64,000 nt of DNA from an uncultured Eubacteriales bacterium (GTDB lineage: Bacteria; Bacillota; Clostridia; Christensenellales; Aristaeellaceae), in NCBI GenBank assembly GCA_902795275.1, contig CADBKQ010000010.1, positions 1 through 64,000 on the forward strand, given 5' to 3'. Each line of letters opens with the position of its first letter. Position 1 is the stretch's first letter. The notes under the pieces are model-generated. The model did no database searches. It was not told the DNA's origin and worked only from the letters and a program-made list of their open reading frames with translations. A program made the position numbers and the translations under genes. Of this stretch, positions 25,569 to 34,688 are shown one piece after another.

Positions 25569-26336
25569 ATGGAACAAAAACGGATTCTGCTCACCGTCAG
25601 CTATGACGGCACGGCGTATGTGGGCTGGCAGTACCAGGACAACGGGCCCAGCATTCAGGACGAACTGGAGAAGGCATTGCAAAAAGCCCTGGGGACGTTT
25701 GTCCGGGTCACGGGGGCCAGCCGCACAGACGCGGGCGTGCACGCCCTGGGCCAGCGGGCGCATTTTGACACCGGCTCCTCCATCCCGCCGGAAAAGTATC
25801 CGTTCGTGCTGAACCGGTATCTGCCGCCGGACATCCGCGTGACGGAGGGACGGCAGGTGCCGGAGAATTTCCATGCCCGTTTCCGGGCGGTGGGGAAGCT
25901 GTACACCTACCGCATTCACAACGCGCCCCACGCCAGCGCCATCCTGCGGAACTGCACCGCCCATATACCCGTATGGCTGGACGCGGAAGCCATGCGCCGA
26001 TGCGTTTTGCCGCTCATCGGAACCCACGATTTTATCGCCTTCGCCGCCGCGGGCGGCCAGGCGAAAACCTCCGTGCGTACCATCGACTTTTTTGATATTC
26101 AGCGGCAGGATACGGAAATCACCCTGCGGGTGCATGGCAATGGTTTTCTGTATAACATGGTGCGCATCATCGCGGGCACCCTCATCGACGTGGGCCACGG
26201 CAGACTGCCGGAGGACTGCATCGCCCGGGCGCTGGAAAGCAGGAACCGGCTCGATCTGGGCGTTACCGCCCCGGCCTGCGGGCTGGAGCTGACGCGGGTG
26301 GAATACGATTTTGACGGGAGGCAGGACGATGCTTGA
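25569..26336 (+). CDS. truA: tRNA pseudouridine synthase A (positions 38-40)
   Basis: This 255-residue enzyme isomerises uridines in the anticodon arm of tRNAs. The catalytic Asp54 lies in GASRTDAGVHALGQ, the TruA signature. The N-terminal YDGTAYVGWQ and C-terminal HGNGFLYNMVRIIAGTLIDVG motifs are intact. Length is typical. GGGGAGG lies seven bases before the ATG. Its stop overlaps the start of the next small gene by eight bases. Confidence 0.96.
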   Translation: MEQKRILLTVSYDGTAYVGWQYQDNGPSIQDELEKALQKALGTFVRVTGASRTDAGVHALGQRAHFDTGSSIPPEKYPFVLNRYLPPDIRVTEGRQVPENFHARFRAVGKLYTYRIHNAPHASAILRNCTAHIPVWLDAEAMRRCVLPLIGTHDFIAFAAAGGQAKTSVRTIDFFDIQRQDTEITLRVHGNGFLYNMVRIIAGTLIDVGHGRLPEDCIARALESRNRLDLGVTAPACGLELTRVEYDFDGRQDDA

Positions 26337-26862
26337 AGACATCCTATTGCAGCACTTTGACAGGTATCCGAAGATGGAACCCCAGGACGCGGTGAAGCTG
26401 GTTTATCAGCATGCGTTCGGGCCGGGGCATCTGATCCGCGACGAAAAGAAAGCGTTTGCTTTTTTACAGCAGGAGCTGGCGGGCGCGGGGGAACCGCTGC
26501 CGGGGGAGGCGCTGTATGAATCTATCGGCAACGGTCTGTGCCGCCTGAACCTGCGGCCCTGCAAGGCGAAGGGCATCCCGGCGGAGGCCATTCTCCGGCT
26601 GTTTCTGGAAACGGCGAACGGCGCGGAGGGCGACAAAAAGACATTCATCTCCGGCATTCATGCCCTTCAAAAGCTGGCGGAGGAGGATGAAACGCCCTTT
26701 GAACCCGTGCTGCTGGACATTTTTCTGGCGAAGTATCCCAAGTCCTGTCCCGCCGTGCATCACTCCGACGCCTACCGCCTGGCCTATCAGCCCTGCTACC
26801 GGGTGGTGAGCCAGAAGCGGCTGAAGGACTACTTGAAAGCGATGCGGGAAACGCAGGAATGA
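26329..26862 (+). CDS. Conserved protein of unknown function downstream of truA
   Basis: This 177-residue soluble protein has no signal peptide. Recognisable stretches are KLVYQHAFGPGHLIRDEKKA, LYESIGNGLCRLNLRPCKAK and a C-terminal HHSDAYRLAYQPCYRVVSQK. The pattern looks like a defined enzyme-like fold, but I cannot name the family. It is translationally coupled to truA (eight-base overlap; GGGAGG seven bases before the ATG at 26329). No further partner gene follows in the unit. Confidence 0.75.
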   Translation: MLEDILLQHFDRYPKMEPQDAVKLVYQHAFGPGHLIRDEKKAFAFLQQELAGAGEPLPGEALYESIGNGLCRLNLRPCKAKGIPAEAILRLFLETANGAEGDKKTFISGIHALQKLAEEDETPFEPVLLDIFLAKYPKSCPAVHHSDAYRLAYQPCYRVVSQKRLKDYLKAMRETQE

Positions 26863-26917
26863 TTGTGCTTTTGTTTTTTAAGAAAATCTTAAATTTTGGC
26901 CGTTTATGACAAATTGA

Positions 26918-26946
26918 TTGCATTTGTGCCGGACATTTGTTATAAT
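26918..26946 (+). promoter_or_regulatory. Promoter of the nucleoside importer operon
   Basis: TTGCAT (26918-26923) and TATAAT (26941-26946) have a 17-base spacer, 52 bases before the binding-protein start. Confidence 0.85.
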
Positions 26947-26998
26947 ATACGCAGATGACGCGAGAGCGTATCGAATTTATATTTGGGAGGCAAGATCC

Positions 26999-28099
26999 AT
27001 GAAAAAGTTTCTGGCTCTTTTCCTGGCGTTGGCTCTGTGCCTGAGCGTGTTCAGCGCCCTGGCCGAAGCTGTCAAACCCGATGACATCGAAGACAACATG
27101 ACTTCTGCGGACGGCAAATATGAAATCGCGTTCGTCACCGACGTGGGCGACCTGAAAGATAAGTCCTTCAACGAAGGCACCTGGAACGGCGTGAAGCTGT
27201 ACGCCCATGACAACGGCATGAGCTACAAGTATTACAAGCCCGCCAACGATTCCGCCGCCACTGACGACGACCGTTACGACGCCATGAAGGCCGCTGCCGA
27301 AGCGGGCGCCAAGGCCATCGTCTGCGCCGGCTTCATGCAGGGCACCGCGCTGGAAAAGGCCGCGAAAGAATATCCCGATGTGAAGTTCATCTTCATCGAC
27401 GGCTGGGCCATGGGCCTGGATAATGAAGTGGGCGTTGTGTATAAGGAAGAGCAGTGCGGCTACCTGGCCGGCTACGCGGTCGTGATGGACGGCTTCGAGA
27501 AGCTGGGCTTCTCCGGCGGCGGCGGCGGCACCAATCCTGCCTGCTGCCGTTACGGCTACGGCTTCATCCAGGGCGCGAATGACGCGGCCAAGAAGCTGGG
27601 CAAGACCGTTGAAATCAAATTCAGCTGGGCTTACGGCGCTGCCTTCTCCGCTTCCGCCGAACTGCAGACCCTGATTTCCGGCTGGTACGAAACCGGCACC
27701 GAAATCGTGTTCGCCTGCGGCGGCCCCATGTTTGACTCCATCACCGCTGCCGCTTCCGCCAACGATGCGTTCGTTATCGGCGTGGACTCTGACCAGTCCT
27801 TCCTGTCCGATACCGTGCTCATCTCCGCGCTCAAGGGCGTTCAGGAAGGCGCTTATCAGACGCTGACCAAGGTGTTCGACGGCACCTGGGAACCCGGCGT
27901 GATCACCCTGGGCGCTGCTGAAAACGCTGTGGGCCTGCCCATGGAAACCTCCAAGCTCGAGAGCTTCACCGCCGCGGATTACGATGCCATGATGGCTGAT
28001 ATCGTGTCCGGCGCGCTGGTGATCGACAATGAGGCTGCCGAAGGCGATCCCAATGTGAAGGGCCCGTGGGACAACGTGACTGTGGATTACATCCAGTAA
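26999..28099 (+). CDS. BMP-family substrate-binding protein (probable nucleoside binding)
   Basis: This 366-residue exported binding protein of the basic membrane protein (PnrA/BmpA) family binds purine nucleosides in characterised members. The motif EIAFVTDVGDLKDKSFNEGT is diagnostic. GAKAIVCAGFMQGTALEKAA and FIQGANDAAKKLGK follow, with a second-lobe FVIGVDSDQS. The signal peptide is residues 1-23 (ending SALAEA). Its only Cys sits after L-A-L, which does not make a lipobox, so the protein seems not to be lipidated. GGGAGG lies eight bases before the ATG. A hairpin terminator follows, which would keep this gene expressed above the transporter genes. Confidence 0.92.
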   Translation: MKKFLALFLALALCLSVFSALAEAVKPDDIEDNMTSADGKYEIAFVTDVGDLKDKSFNEGTWNGVKLYAHDNGMSYKYYKPANDSAATDDDRYDAMKAAAEAGAKAIVCAGFMQGTALEKAAKEYPDVKFIFIDGWAMGLDNEVGVVYKEEQCGYLAGYAVVMDGFEKLGFSGGGGGTNPACCRYGYGFIQGANDAAKKLGKTVEIKFSWAYGAAFSASAELQTLISGWYETGTEIVFACGGPMFDSITAAASANDAFVIGVDSDQSFLSDTVLISALKGVQEGAYQTLTKVFDGTWEPGVITLGAAENAVGLPMETSKLESFTAADYDAMMADIVSGALVIDNEAAEGDPNVKGPWDNVTVDYIQ

Positions 28100-28114
28100 T
28101 CTCGCCTGATCTTC

Positions 28115-28145
28115 GCAGGGAGGGCTTCGCGCCCTTCCTGCTTTT
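28115..28145 (+). terminator. Partial terminator between the binding protein and transporter genes
   Basis: GCAGGGAGGGC (28115-28125) pairs over 11 bases with GCCCTTCCTGC (28131-28141), followed by TTTTC. It probably lets only part of the transcription through to the ATPase and permease genes. Confidence 0.85.
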
Positions 28146-28186
28146 CTTGTAAAGTGCGTAGCCAAAGGCAATAGGAAAGGGGATGA

Positions 28187-29746
28187 ATGCGCTTGGATCA
28201 CGAAAATGATTATGTGATCGAGATGCTTCATATCACCAAGGAATTCCCCGGTATCAAGGCCAACGATGACATCACGCTGCAATTGCGGCGGGGCGAAATC
28301 CACGCCCTGCTGGGCGAAAACGGCGCGGGCAAATCCACGCTGATGAGCGTGCTGTTCGGCCTGTATCAGCCGGAGGAGGGCGAGATCCGCAAGGACGGCA
28401 AGCCCGTCAAGATCAACAACCCCAACGACGCCACCGCCCTGCATATCGGCATGGTGCATCAGCACTTTAAATTGATCGAGGTTTTCACCGTGCTGGACAA
28501 CATCATCCTGGGCGCGGAGGACACGAGGCTGGGCTTCGTCCAGCGCAAACAGGCCCGGAAAAAGGTGGAAGAACTGTCTAAGAAGTACGGCCTGGCCGTG
28601 GACCTGGACGCCAAGGTGGAGGATATCACCGTCGGCATGCAGCAGCGCGTGGAAATTCTGAAGATGCTGTACCGCGATAACGAGATCCTGATTTTCGACG
28701 AGCCCACCGCCGTGCTGACGCCCCAGGAAATCGTGGAGCTGATGCAGATCATGAAGGGGCTGGCCAAGGAAGGCAAGTCCATTCTGTTTATTTCCCACAA
28801 GCTGAATGAGATCATGGAAGTGTCCGACCGGGTGACGGTGCTGCGCAAGGGCCGCTACGTGGGCACCGTGAACACGAAAGAAACCACCGCGCCGGAACTG
28901 AGCCGCATGATGGTGGGCCACGACGTGCAGCTGGTGGTGGACAAGGCCCCCGCCCAGCCCGGCGAAACAGTGCTGAGAGTCACCGATATGCATGTGGCCT
29001 CCCGCCTGTATAAGCACGACGCGGTAAAGGGCGTCAGCTTCGAGGTGCGCAAGGGCGAAATCGTCTGCATCGCCGGCATCGACGGCAACGGCCAGTCCGA
29101 ATTGGTGTTCGGCCTTTCCGGCCTGGAAAAGTGTACCGGCGGCAAGATCGAGATAAACGGCGTGGACATTACCCACGCGTCTATCCGCAAGCGCAGCGAG
29201 GCGGGCATCAGCCATATCCCCGAAGACCGGCATAAGCACGGCCTGGTGCTGGATTATAACCTGGAACAGAACTTTGTGCTGCAAACGTTTGAGCAGCCAC
29301 GGTTCCAGCATATGGGCTTCATCAAATTCGGCGACATCCGCAAGTATGCCGAGCGCCTGATCGAGGAATACGACGTGCGCTCCGGTCAGGGCCCCGTCAC
29401 CATCGCCCGTTCCATGTCCGGCGGCAACCAGCAGAAGGCCATCATCGCCCGGGAAATCGACCGCGACCTGCCCCTGCTCCTGGCGGTGCAGCCGACCCGC
29501 GGCCTGGACGTGGGCGCGATTGAAAACATCCACCGCCAGATCGTAGCCCAGCGGGACGCTGGTAAAGCCGTACTGCTGGTGAGCCTGGAGCTGGATGAGG
29601 TCATGAACCTGTCCGACCGCATCCTGGTCATGTACGAAGGCGAGATCGTGGGCGAGCTTGACCCGAAGAAAACCACGGTGGAAGAACTGGGCCTGTACAT
29701 GGCGGGCGCGAAGCGTCAGGATCGCAAGAAGGAGGCGTCGGCATGA
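28187..29746 (+). CDS. Nucleoside ABC transporter ATP-binding protein (two ABC domains, YufO type)
   Basis: This 519-residue double ATPase powers nucleoside import. The first domain has Walker A GENGAGKST, Walker B ILIFDEPTAVL and a signature region VGMQQRVEIL. The second has a modified Walker A (GIDGNGQSE) and the signature SGGNQQKAIIAREI, as normal in the RbsA/YufO class. GMVHQHFKLIEVFTVLDNI is typical of the nucleoside branch. The ATG at 28187 is close to AAAGGGG; a weaker AGGA lies ten bases away. It overlaps the next gene by four bases. Confidence 0.93.
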   Translation: MRLDHENDYVIEMLHITKEFPGIKANDDITLQLRRGEIHALLGENGAGKSTLMSVLFGLYQPEEGEIRKDGKPVKINNPNDATALHIGMVHQHFKLIEVFTVLDNIILGAEDTRLGFVQRKQARKKVEELSKKYGLAVDLDAKVEDITVGMQQRVEILKMLYRDNEILIFDEPTAVLTPQEIVELMQIMKGLAKEGKSILFISHKLNEIMEVSDRVTVLRKGRYVGTVNTKETTAPELSRMMVGHDVQLVVDKAPAQPGETVLRVTDMHVASRLYKHDAVKGVSFEVRKGEIVCIAGIDGNGQSELVFGLSGLEKCTGGKIEINGVDITHASIRKRSEAGISHIPEDRHKHGLVLDYNLEQNFVLQTFEQPRFQHMGFIKFGDIRKYAERLIEEYDVRSGQGPVTIARSMSGGNQQKAIIAREIDRDLPLLLAVQPTRGLDVGAIENIHRQIVAQRDAGKAVLLVSLELDEVMNLSDRILVMYEGEIVGELDPKKTTVEELGLYMAGAKRQDRKKEASA

Positions 29747-30999
29747 AGAAAGAATCGTTTTTCGATAAAGCGGGCGTCCGCAGCGTGCTGGCCTCGCTGG
29801 TAGCCATCCTGGTGGGTATCCTGGCAGGCGGCGTGATCATCCTGATCGTGGGCCTGACGAATCCCACGTTGGGCATCGCGGGCGCCTGGGACGGCATCCG
29901 CCTGGTGGTGGCCGGCCTGTTCGCAACCGGGCGCGACGCCTCCGGCGCCCTGACCTTCGGTTTCAACTCCGCCTCCTTCGGCAACATGCTGTTCCGCGCA
30001 GTGCCTCTCATCATGACGGGCCTTTCCGTGGCCCTTGGCAACAAGGCGGGCCTGTTCAACATCGGCGCTTCGGGCCAGTATCTGGCGGGCACCGCTGCCA
30101 GCCTGTTCACCGCCCTGTCTCTGCCCACCAATGTGCTGCCTCCCTGGCTGGTGTGGATCATCGCTTTGCTCATGGGCATGCTGGCGGGCGCCTGCTGGGG
30201 CGCGATTCCTGGCTTCCTCAAGGCTTACCTGAACATCAACGAGGTGCTGGCCTGCATCATGACCAACTGGATTGCCGCCAACGCAGTCACGTGGATCTTT
30301 GATGTGAGCAATCTCAAAAACGTGCTGGAAGGCACCAAGTCCGGCTATATCTACAAGACCTCCACCATCCTCAACGACGTGGTGATCGACGGCGTGCGCA
30401 CAACCGTAGGCGCGAACATCCCCGAAGGCGCGCAGCTGGTGGCTACCCGCGGCGGCGTGGCGACGGGCAAGATGGGCCTGGACGCGATCTTCTCCGGCAG
30501 CCAGGTGAACGGCGGCATCCTGGTGGCGATCCTGATTGCCATCGTCATTTATATCATGCTGTCCAAAACCACCCTGGGCTACCAGCTCAAGGCCTGCGGC
30601 GCGAACCGCTACGCGGCCCGCTACGCCGGTATCCAGGATAAGCGCAACATCGTGCTCACCATGGCCATGGCGGGCGCGCTGGCCGCCGCGGGCGGCGCGC
30701 TGTACTACCTGTCCGGCAACACGGAATTCTTCTGGAACACCTACCAATCCCTGCCCGCCGAGGGCTTCAACGGCATCCCCGTGGCCCTGCTGGCCATCAA
30801 CAATCCCCTGGGCGTGGTGTTCTCCGCTGTCTTTATGTCCATGCTGCAGATCTGCGGCCAGAAGCTGACGGAACTGACGGCCTATAACGAGTATATCACC
30901 AACGTGATCATCGCCGTGATCGTGTATCTGTCCGCGTTCATGCTGGTGATCAAAATGTGGATCGGCAAGCTGCGCAAAGGAAAGGCGGTGAACAAGTAA
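29743..30999 (+). CDS. Nucleoside ABC transporter permease (YufP type)
   Basis: This 418-residue inner-membrane protein has eight to ten membrane segments. The family motif GLFNIGASGQYLAGT, the coupling region LKACGANRYAARYAGIQDK and GNTEFFWNTYQSLPAEGFNG are typical of the larger permease subunit in BMP-type importers. It carries a long insertion with VVIDGVRTTVGANIPEGAQL facing one side of the membrane. It is coupled to the ATPase gene (ATGA) and to the next permease (TAATG). Confidence 0.93.
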   Translation: MKKESFFDKAGVRSVLASLVAILVGILAGGVIILIVGLTNPTLGIAGAWDGIRLVVAGLFATGRDASGALTFGFNSASFGNMLFRAVPLIMTGLSVALGNKAGLFNIGASGQYLAGTAASLFTALSLPTNVLPPWLVWIIALLMGMLAGACWGAIPGFLKAYLNINEVLACIMTNWIAANAVTWIFDVSNLKNVLEGTKSGYIYKTSTILNDVVIDGVRTTVGANIPEGAQLVATRGGVATGKMGLDAIFSGSQVNGGILVAILIAIVIYIMLSKTTLGYQLKACGANRYAARYAGIQDKRNIVLTMAMAGALAAAGGALYYLSGNTEFFWNTYQSLPAEGFNGIPVALLAINNPLGVVFSAVFMSMLQICGQKLTELTAYNEYITNVIIAVIVYLSAFMLVIKMWIGKLRKGKAVNK

Positions 31000-32027
31000 T
31001 GCCGTTTTTGATTCGTCAAACGTTGATCTATGCGGTACCCCTCATGCTGGTCGCCCTGGCGGGCGTCTTTGCGGAGCGCAGCGGCATCATCAACCTGGCG
31101 CTGGAAGGCATCATGATTTTCGGCGCGTTCATGGGCGTGCTGTTCGTGCGGACGGTGCAGGAATGGGGCTGGTTCGCGGAAGCCTACCAGGCCAAAAACA
31201 TCTTCGCATTGCAGAGCTTCGGTTTCCTGGCGATGCTGTTCGCCGCGGCGATGGGCGCGATTTTCAGCCTGCTGCTGGCCTTCGCCGCCATCAACCTGAA
31301 AGCCGACCAGACCATCGGCGGCACCGCCCTGAACCTGCTGGCTCCCGCCGTGGTGCTGTTCTTCATCCGCATGATCGCCAATCAGAACACGCTGAACATC
31401 AGCAACGGCGCGGCCGATTGGTTCATGCTGAAAAAATCCATGTTCGGCTACGGCCGCAAGGACGAGATGGGCTTCCTGGGTTCCACCTTCGTGGATAAGG
31501 TGTACGTGGCGACCTACATCTGCATCCTGGTGTTCGTGGTCATGTCCATCATCCTGTACAAAACCCGGTTCGGCATGCGGCTGCGCTCCTGCGGTGAAAA
31601 TCCCCAGGCCTCCGCCTCCCTGGGCATCAACGTGGTGAAGATGCGCTACGCGGGCACCGTGATCTCCGGCGCGCTGGCGGGCATGGGCGGCTTCGTGTAC
31701 GTGCTCACCACCGCCAACTGTTCCGCCAACGGCGACGTGGCGGGCTTCGGCTTCCTGGCCCTGGCCGTGATGATCTTCGGCAACTGGAAGCCGCTGAACA
31801 TCTGCCTGGCCGCGCTGCTGTTCGGCCTGTTCAAGTGCGTCGCCGCGTCGTACTCCACCCTGGACATCAACGGCGACGGTGTGTACATGCTCAAGGAACT
31901 GAACATCAACACCAACATTTACCGGATGCTGCCTTATGTGATCACCCTGATCGTGCTGGCCTTTACTTCCAAGAGCTCCCGCGCTCCCAAGGCGGAGGGC
32001 ATTCCCTACGATCCGGGCAAGCGATAA
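30999..32027 (+). CDS. Nucleoside ABC transporter permease (YufQ type)
   Basis: This 342-residue inner-membrane protein is the second permease half. ERSGIINLALEGIMIFGAF near the N-terminus and LRSCGENPQASASLGINVVK (coupling helix) are diagnostic. The start codon shares one base with the previous stop (TAATG). A GC hairpin follows the stop. Together with the binding protein, ATPase and first permease it completes the importer. Confidence 0.93.
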   Translation: MPFLIRQTLIYAVPLMLVALAGVFAERSGIINLALEGIMIFGAFMGVLFVRTVQEWGWFAEAYQAKNIFALQSFGFLAMLFAAAMGAIFSLLLAFAAINLKADQTIGGTALNLLAPAVVLFFIRMIANQNTLNISNGAADWFMLKKSMFGYGRKDEMGFLGSTFVDKVYVATYICILVFVVMSIILYKTRFGMRLRSCGENPQASASLGINVVKMRYAGTVISGALAGMGGFVYVLTTANCSANGDVAGFGFLALAVMIFGNWKPLNICLAALLFGLFKCVAASYSTLDINGDGVYMLKELNINTNIYRMLPYVITLIVLAFTSKSSRAPKAEGIPYDPGKR

Positions 32028-32038
32028 AATACACAATC

Positions 32039-32068
32039 AAGCGGGGCGAAGCAGCTTCGCCCCGCTTT
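32039..32068 (+). terminator. Hairpin between the nucleoside operon and its degenerate copy
   Basis: AAGCGGGGCGAAG and CTTCGCCCCGCTT form a 13-base stem with a three-base loop, followed by only a short T tract. It lies 18 bases before the next start, so it may be a weak terminator or an RNA-stability element. Confidence 0.7.
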
Positions 32069-32085
32069 AGCAGGTTTTGGATAAC

Positions 32086-33648
32086 ATGAGTGAAAAAAAC
32101 GGCCCTGCCCTGGAAATGACCCATATCCGCAAGCGGCTCGGGAACGCTCCGGGCATCGCTGATTTCAGCCTGCGGCTGGAAAAAGGGAAAATCCATGGCG
32201 TGCTGGGGGGGAGCAGGACGGGGAAAACGACCCTGGCTCGTATGCTGGGCGGAGAATGCGCTCCTGAGAGCGGAGACATTCAAATCGAATCGCAGGATGT
32301 GGATGTAAGGAATCCACGCATCGCCGCCGCTTGGGGCATTGGCTGCGCCGGAGAGGAAAGCCCGTATGTGGCCGGGCTGAGCGTCATCGATCACCTGGTC
32401 CTGGGTTCCGAATTCGCTCCCAGCGGGAAGCTGAGCAAGCGCGCCGTCAGGCGGGAAGGCCCGGAGCTGTGCGAGCGGTATGGCATTCCGCTGGATCTGC
32501 CCTCCCTCCGGGCGGAGGAAATGACCCGGACCGACTGGCTGTGGGCGGAGATTCTGCGCATGGTCATGCAGGAGAAAGACATCCTGGTGCTGGATGAGCC
32601 CGACGCGATCTTCACTCAGCAGGAAATGGATCAGCTGGTTTCCGTATTGCGGAAAATCTGTGAAGTCGGAAGCGCCGCGCTGCTCCTGTCCCGCCGTCCC
32701 GAAACAGCGCTCGCCTGCGACCAGGTGACTGTTCTGCGTCCGGGCGCGCCCGCGGAAACGTATCTGACCAGCGAAGCGACGCCGGAGGACTTAGCGATGC
32801 TGATTCGGGGAGAGGCGGAGGCCCTTCCCATGGAGAAAAAAGAAGTCTCATTAGGCGCGATCAGCCTGGAGGTACGCCGCCTGACAGTGCATGACAGGGA
32901 AAGCGCCGCCGACCCTGCGCACGAAATGTCCTTTGAAGTGCGGGCGGGGGAAATCGTCTGCCTGCTGGGCCGTCCCGACCACGGCTGGAACGCGCTGACC
33001 GCCGCCCTGCTGGGCACGGAGGAAATAGCCGGAGGACGTATCCGGCTGAACGGAAAGGATGTCAGCCTCGCGTCCGTGGAGGAGAGGATCAGGGCGGGCG
33101 TTGCCTGTCTGCCCCGGGACGCGCGGACATGGAGCGCCGCCGGGGAATGCACGCTCGAAGAAAACCTGGCATTGCCCCGGTATAGGGAGTTTCAGGAGAG
33201 CGGATGGGTGAAACGGAGGAAGCGCCGGGAAGCGGCGGGCCAAATCCTGGAAACGGGAAGCGGACTCGTTCAGGTCGAGTTGGACTCCCTTCCCGACGAG
33301 ATAGAGGAGGAAGCGCTCCGCCTGGCGGTGCTGCTGCGTGAAACAGAGCGCAAACCCGCTCTGCTGATCGTGGAAGAACCGACCCGCCACGTTTCCGAAC
33401 AAGCGGCGGCGCGCATCTGCGAAAGCCTGTTCTCCGTTCGCGCCAATCATCGGGCGGTGCTGGTGCTGACCAGCCAGCCGGAGGAAGCGCTGCGCCTGGC
33501 GGATCGGATTTTTGTGGTTCATGAAGGAGAGATCATGGGGGAATTTGACCCGGCTTATACCTCCGCGAGAGAATTGGGCTGGTATATGAGCGGCCAGTGG
33601 CAGCAGCAGCGGTACGGCGGCAGCGCCGTAGAGGGAGAGGACGAATGA
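32086..33648 (+). CDS. Degenerate nucleoside-type ABC ATP-binding protein
   Basis: This 520-residue protein has the same two-domain plan as the YufO-type ATPase upstream but is worn. Domain 1 keeps Walker A GGSRTGKTT and Walker B ILVLDEPDA. The signature LSGGQ region is replaced by EEMTRTDWLWAEIL. Domain 2 has lost Walker A (GRPDHGWNA) and its signature, and its Walker B is LLIVEEPTRHV. ATP binding is still possible in domain 1, but normal hydrolysis is doubtful. The start is uncertain: ATG 32086 is used, TTG 32077 is possible, and the Shine-Dalgarno is weak. It is coupled to a permease gene by ATGA. Confidence 0.8.
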   Translation: MSEKNGPALEMTHIRKRLGNAPGIADFSLRLEKGKIHGVLGGSRTGKTTLARMLGGECAPESGDIQIESQDVDVRNPRIAAAWGIGCAGEESPYVAGLSVIDHLVLGSEFAPSGKLSKRAVRREGPELCERYGIPLDLPSLRAEEMTRTDWLWAEILRMVMQEKDILVLDEPDAIFTQQEMDQLVSVLRKICEVGSAALLLSRRPETALACDQVTVLRPGAPAETYLTSEATPEDLAMLIRGEAEALPMEKKEVSLGAISLEVRRLTVHDRESAADPAHEMSFEVRAGEIVCLLGRPDHGWNALTAALLGTEEIAGGRIRLNGKDVSLASVEERIRAGVACLPRDARTWSAAGECTLEENLALPRYREFQESGWVKRRKRREAAGQILETGSGLVQVELDSLPDEIEEEALRLAVLLRETERKPALLIVEEPTRHVSEQAAARICESLFSVRANHRAVLVLTSQPEEALRLADRIFVVHEGEIMGEFDPAYTSARELGWYMSGQWQQQRYGGSAVEGEDE

Positions 33649-34661
33649 GCGGGCGCGTCATACGGCAAAGTCTGCGGCGAATCCTGCGTTCCTTCGCCGT
33701 CTTCGCAGTCGGTGTCGGCCTGTGCGCCGCGGCGCTTTTGTACGCGGAGGGCGCGGAAGCCATGAACGGGCTGAAGACGCTGCTGCTTTCCGGGTTTATG
33801 ACGGAAGCAGGGATCCGGAAAACCTGCATGTACTGGCCGCTGCTGCTGCTGACGGGGCTTTCCGCCGGCGTATCCTGGAAGGCGGCCGGACGCCTTGGCG
33901 TCGGAGCGCCGGGACAGTTCATTCTGGGCGTGCTGCTTGCCATGGCCGGGGCGCTGACGCTGGAGCTGCCCTGGTGGGCATGTTTGACACTGGCAGCGCT
34001 TGGCGGTGCGCTGTGGAGCGGGCTTGCCGCTGCCGTAAAGCTCCATTCCCAGACCGGGGACATCGTGTGCGGCATGACGCTCAATTTCATCGCCCTGTAC
34101 CTGGCCCAATGGCTGTGGCAGGATTGCTTCAGCGGGCTGGGGGAAAACGCTTCCATGGAGAGGTCGGCTCTCCCGGCGCTGCAAATGGGAAACTGGTTTT
34201 CCGTTTCCTTTGGCCTGCTGATTGCGGCGGCTCTTTGCCTGGCGCTCTGGATGGTCATGCGGTTCAGCGTCTTCGGCTTTGAATGGAAGGCCATGGGGGG
34301 CAACCGGGAGGCGGCGAAGCGGGCGGGCATGCCGGTGAAACGAAATGAAAAAATAGCGGTGGCGCTCTCCGGCGCTCTCTCCGGGCTGGCAGGCGGCCTG
34401 TGCCTGCTCTCCGGCATCACGGAGCCGGGCCTGTCGGTCGTGGCCAATCAGATGGGTTTTGGCGGGATTGCCGTGGCGCTGCTGAGCTTCGGCCATCCGC
34501 TGGGAACGGCGTTCGCGGCGTTTATAGCCGCCGGGGTCTATGCAGGCAGCCAAGCGCTGCCGACGGATGATGCACAGGAGATCGCCGGGATTCTGCTCGC
34601 GGCAACACTGCTGGGAAGCGCCGTGCTGTACGGGAAAAAAAGAAAGCGCCATAAGAACTGA
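33645..34661 (+). CDS. Nucleoside-type ABC permease, paralogue
   Basis: This 338-residue inner-membrane protein is related to the YufP-type permease upstream: LGVGAPGQFILGV replaces IGASGQYLAGT, and FEWKAMGGNREAAKRAGMPV is the coupling segment. Hydrophobic segments are intact and there are no internal stops. There is no second permease and no binding protein in this copy, so it may form a homodimer, borrow the upstream subunits, or be decaying. It overlaps the degenerate ATPase gene by four bases. Confidence 0.82.
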   Translation: MSGRVIRQSLRRILRSFAVFAVGVGLCAAALLYAEGAEAMNGLKTLLLSGFMTEAGIRKTCMYWPLLLLTGLSAGVSWKAAGRLGVGAPGQFILGVLLAMAGALTLELPWWACLTLAALGGALWSGLAAAVKLHSQTGDIVCGMTLNFIALYLAQWLWQDCFSGLGENASMERSALPALQMGNWFSVSFGLLIAAALCLALWMVMRFSVFGFEWKAMGGNREAAKRAGMPVKRNEKIAVALSGALSGLAGGLCLLSGITEPGLSVVANQMGFGGIAVALLSFGHPLGTAFAAFIAAGVYAGSQALPTDDAQEIAGILLAATLLGSAVLYGKKRKRHKN

Positions 34662-34688
34662 CCACAAGAAAGAAGGAGGGGACAGCCT

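Noticed and set aside
23277..26342. Minus-strand open frame of 1021 codons across the zinc-ribbon gene, 6S RNA and truA
   Set aside because: It is a shadow: it crosses several clear transcription units, has no ribosome-binding site and no recognisable domain.
26645..29533. Minus-strand open frame of 962 codons
   Set aside because: It is antisense to the BMP binding protein and ABC ATPase genes, with the composition of a codon-bias shadow.
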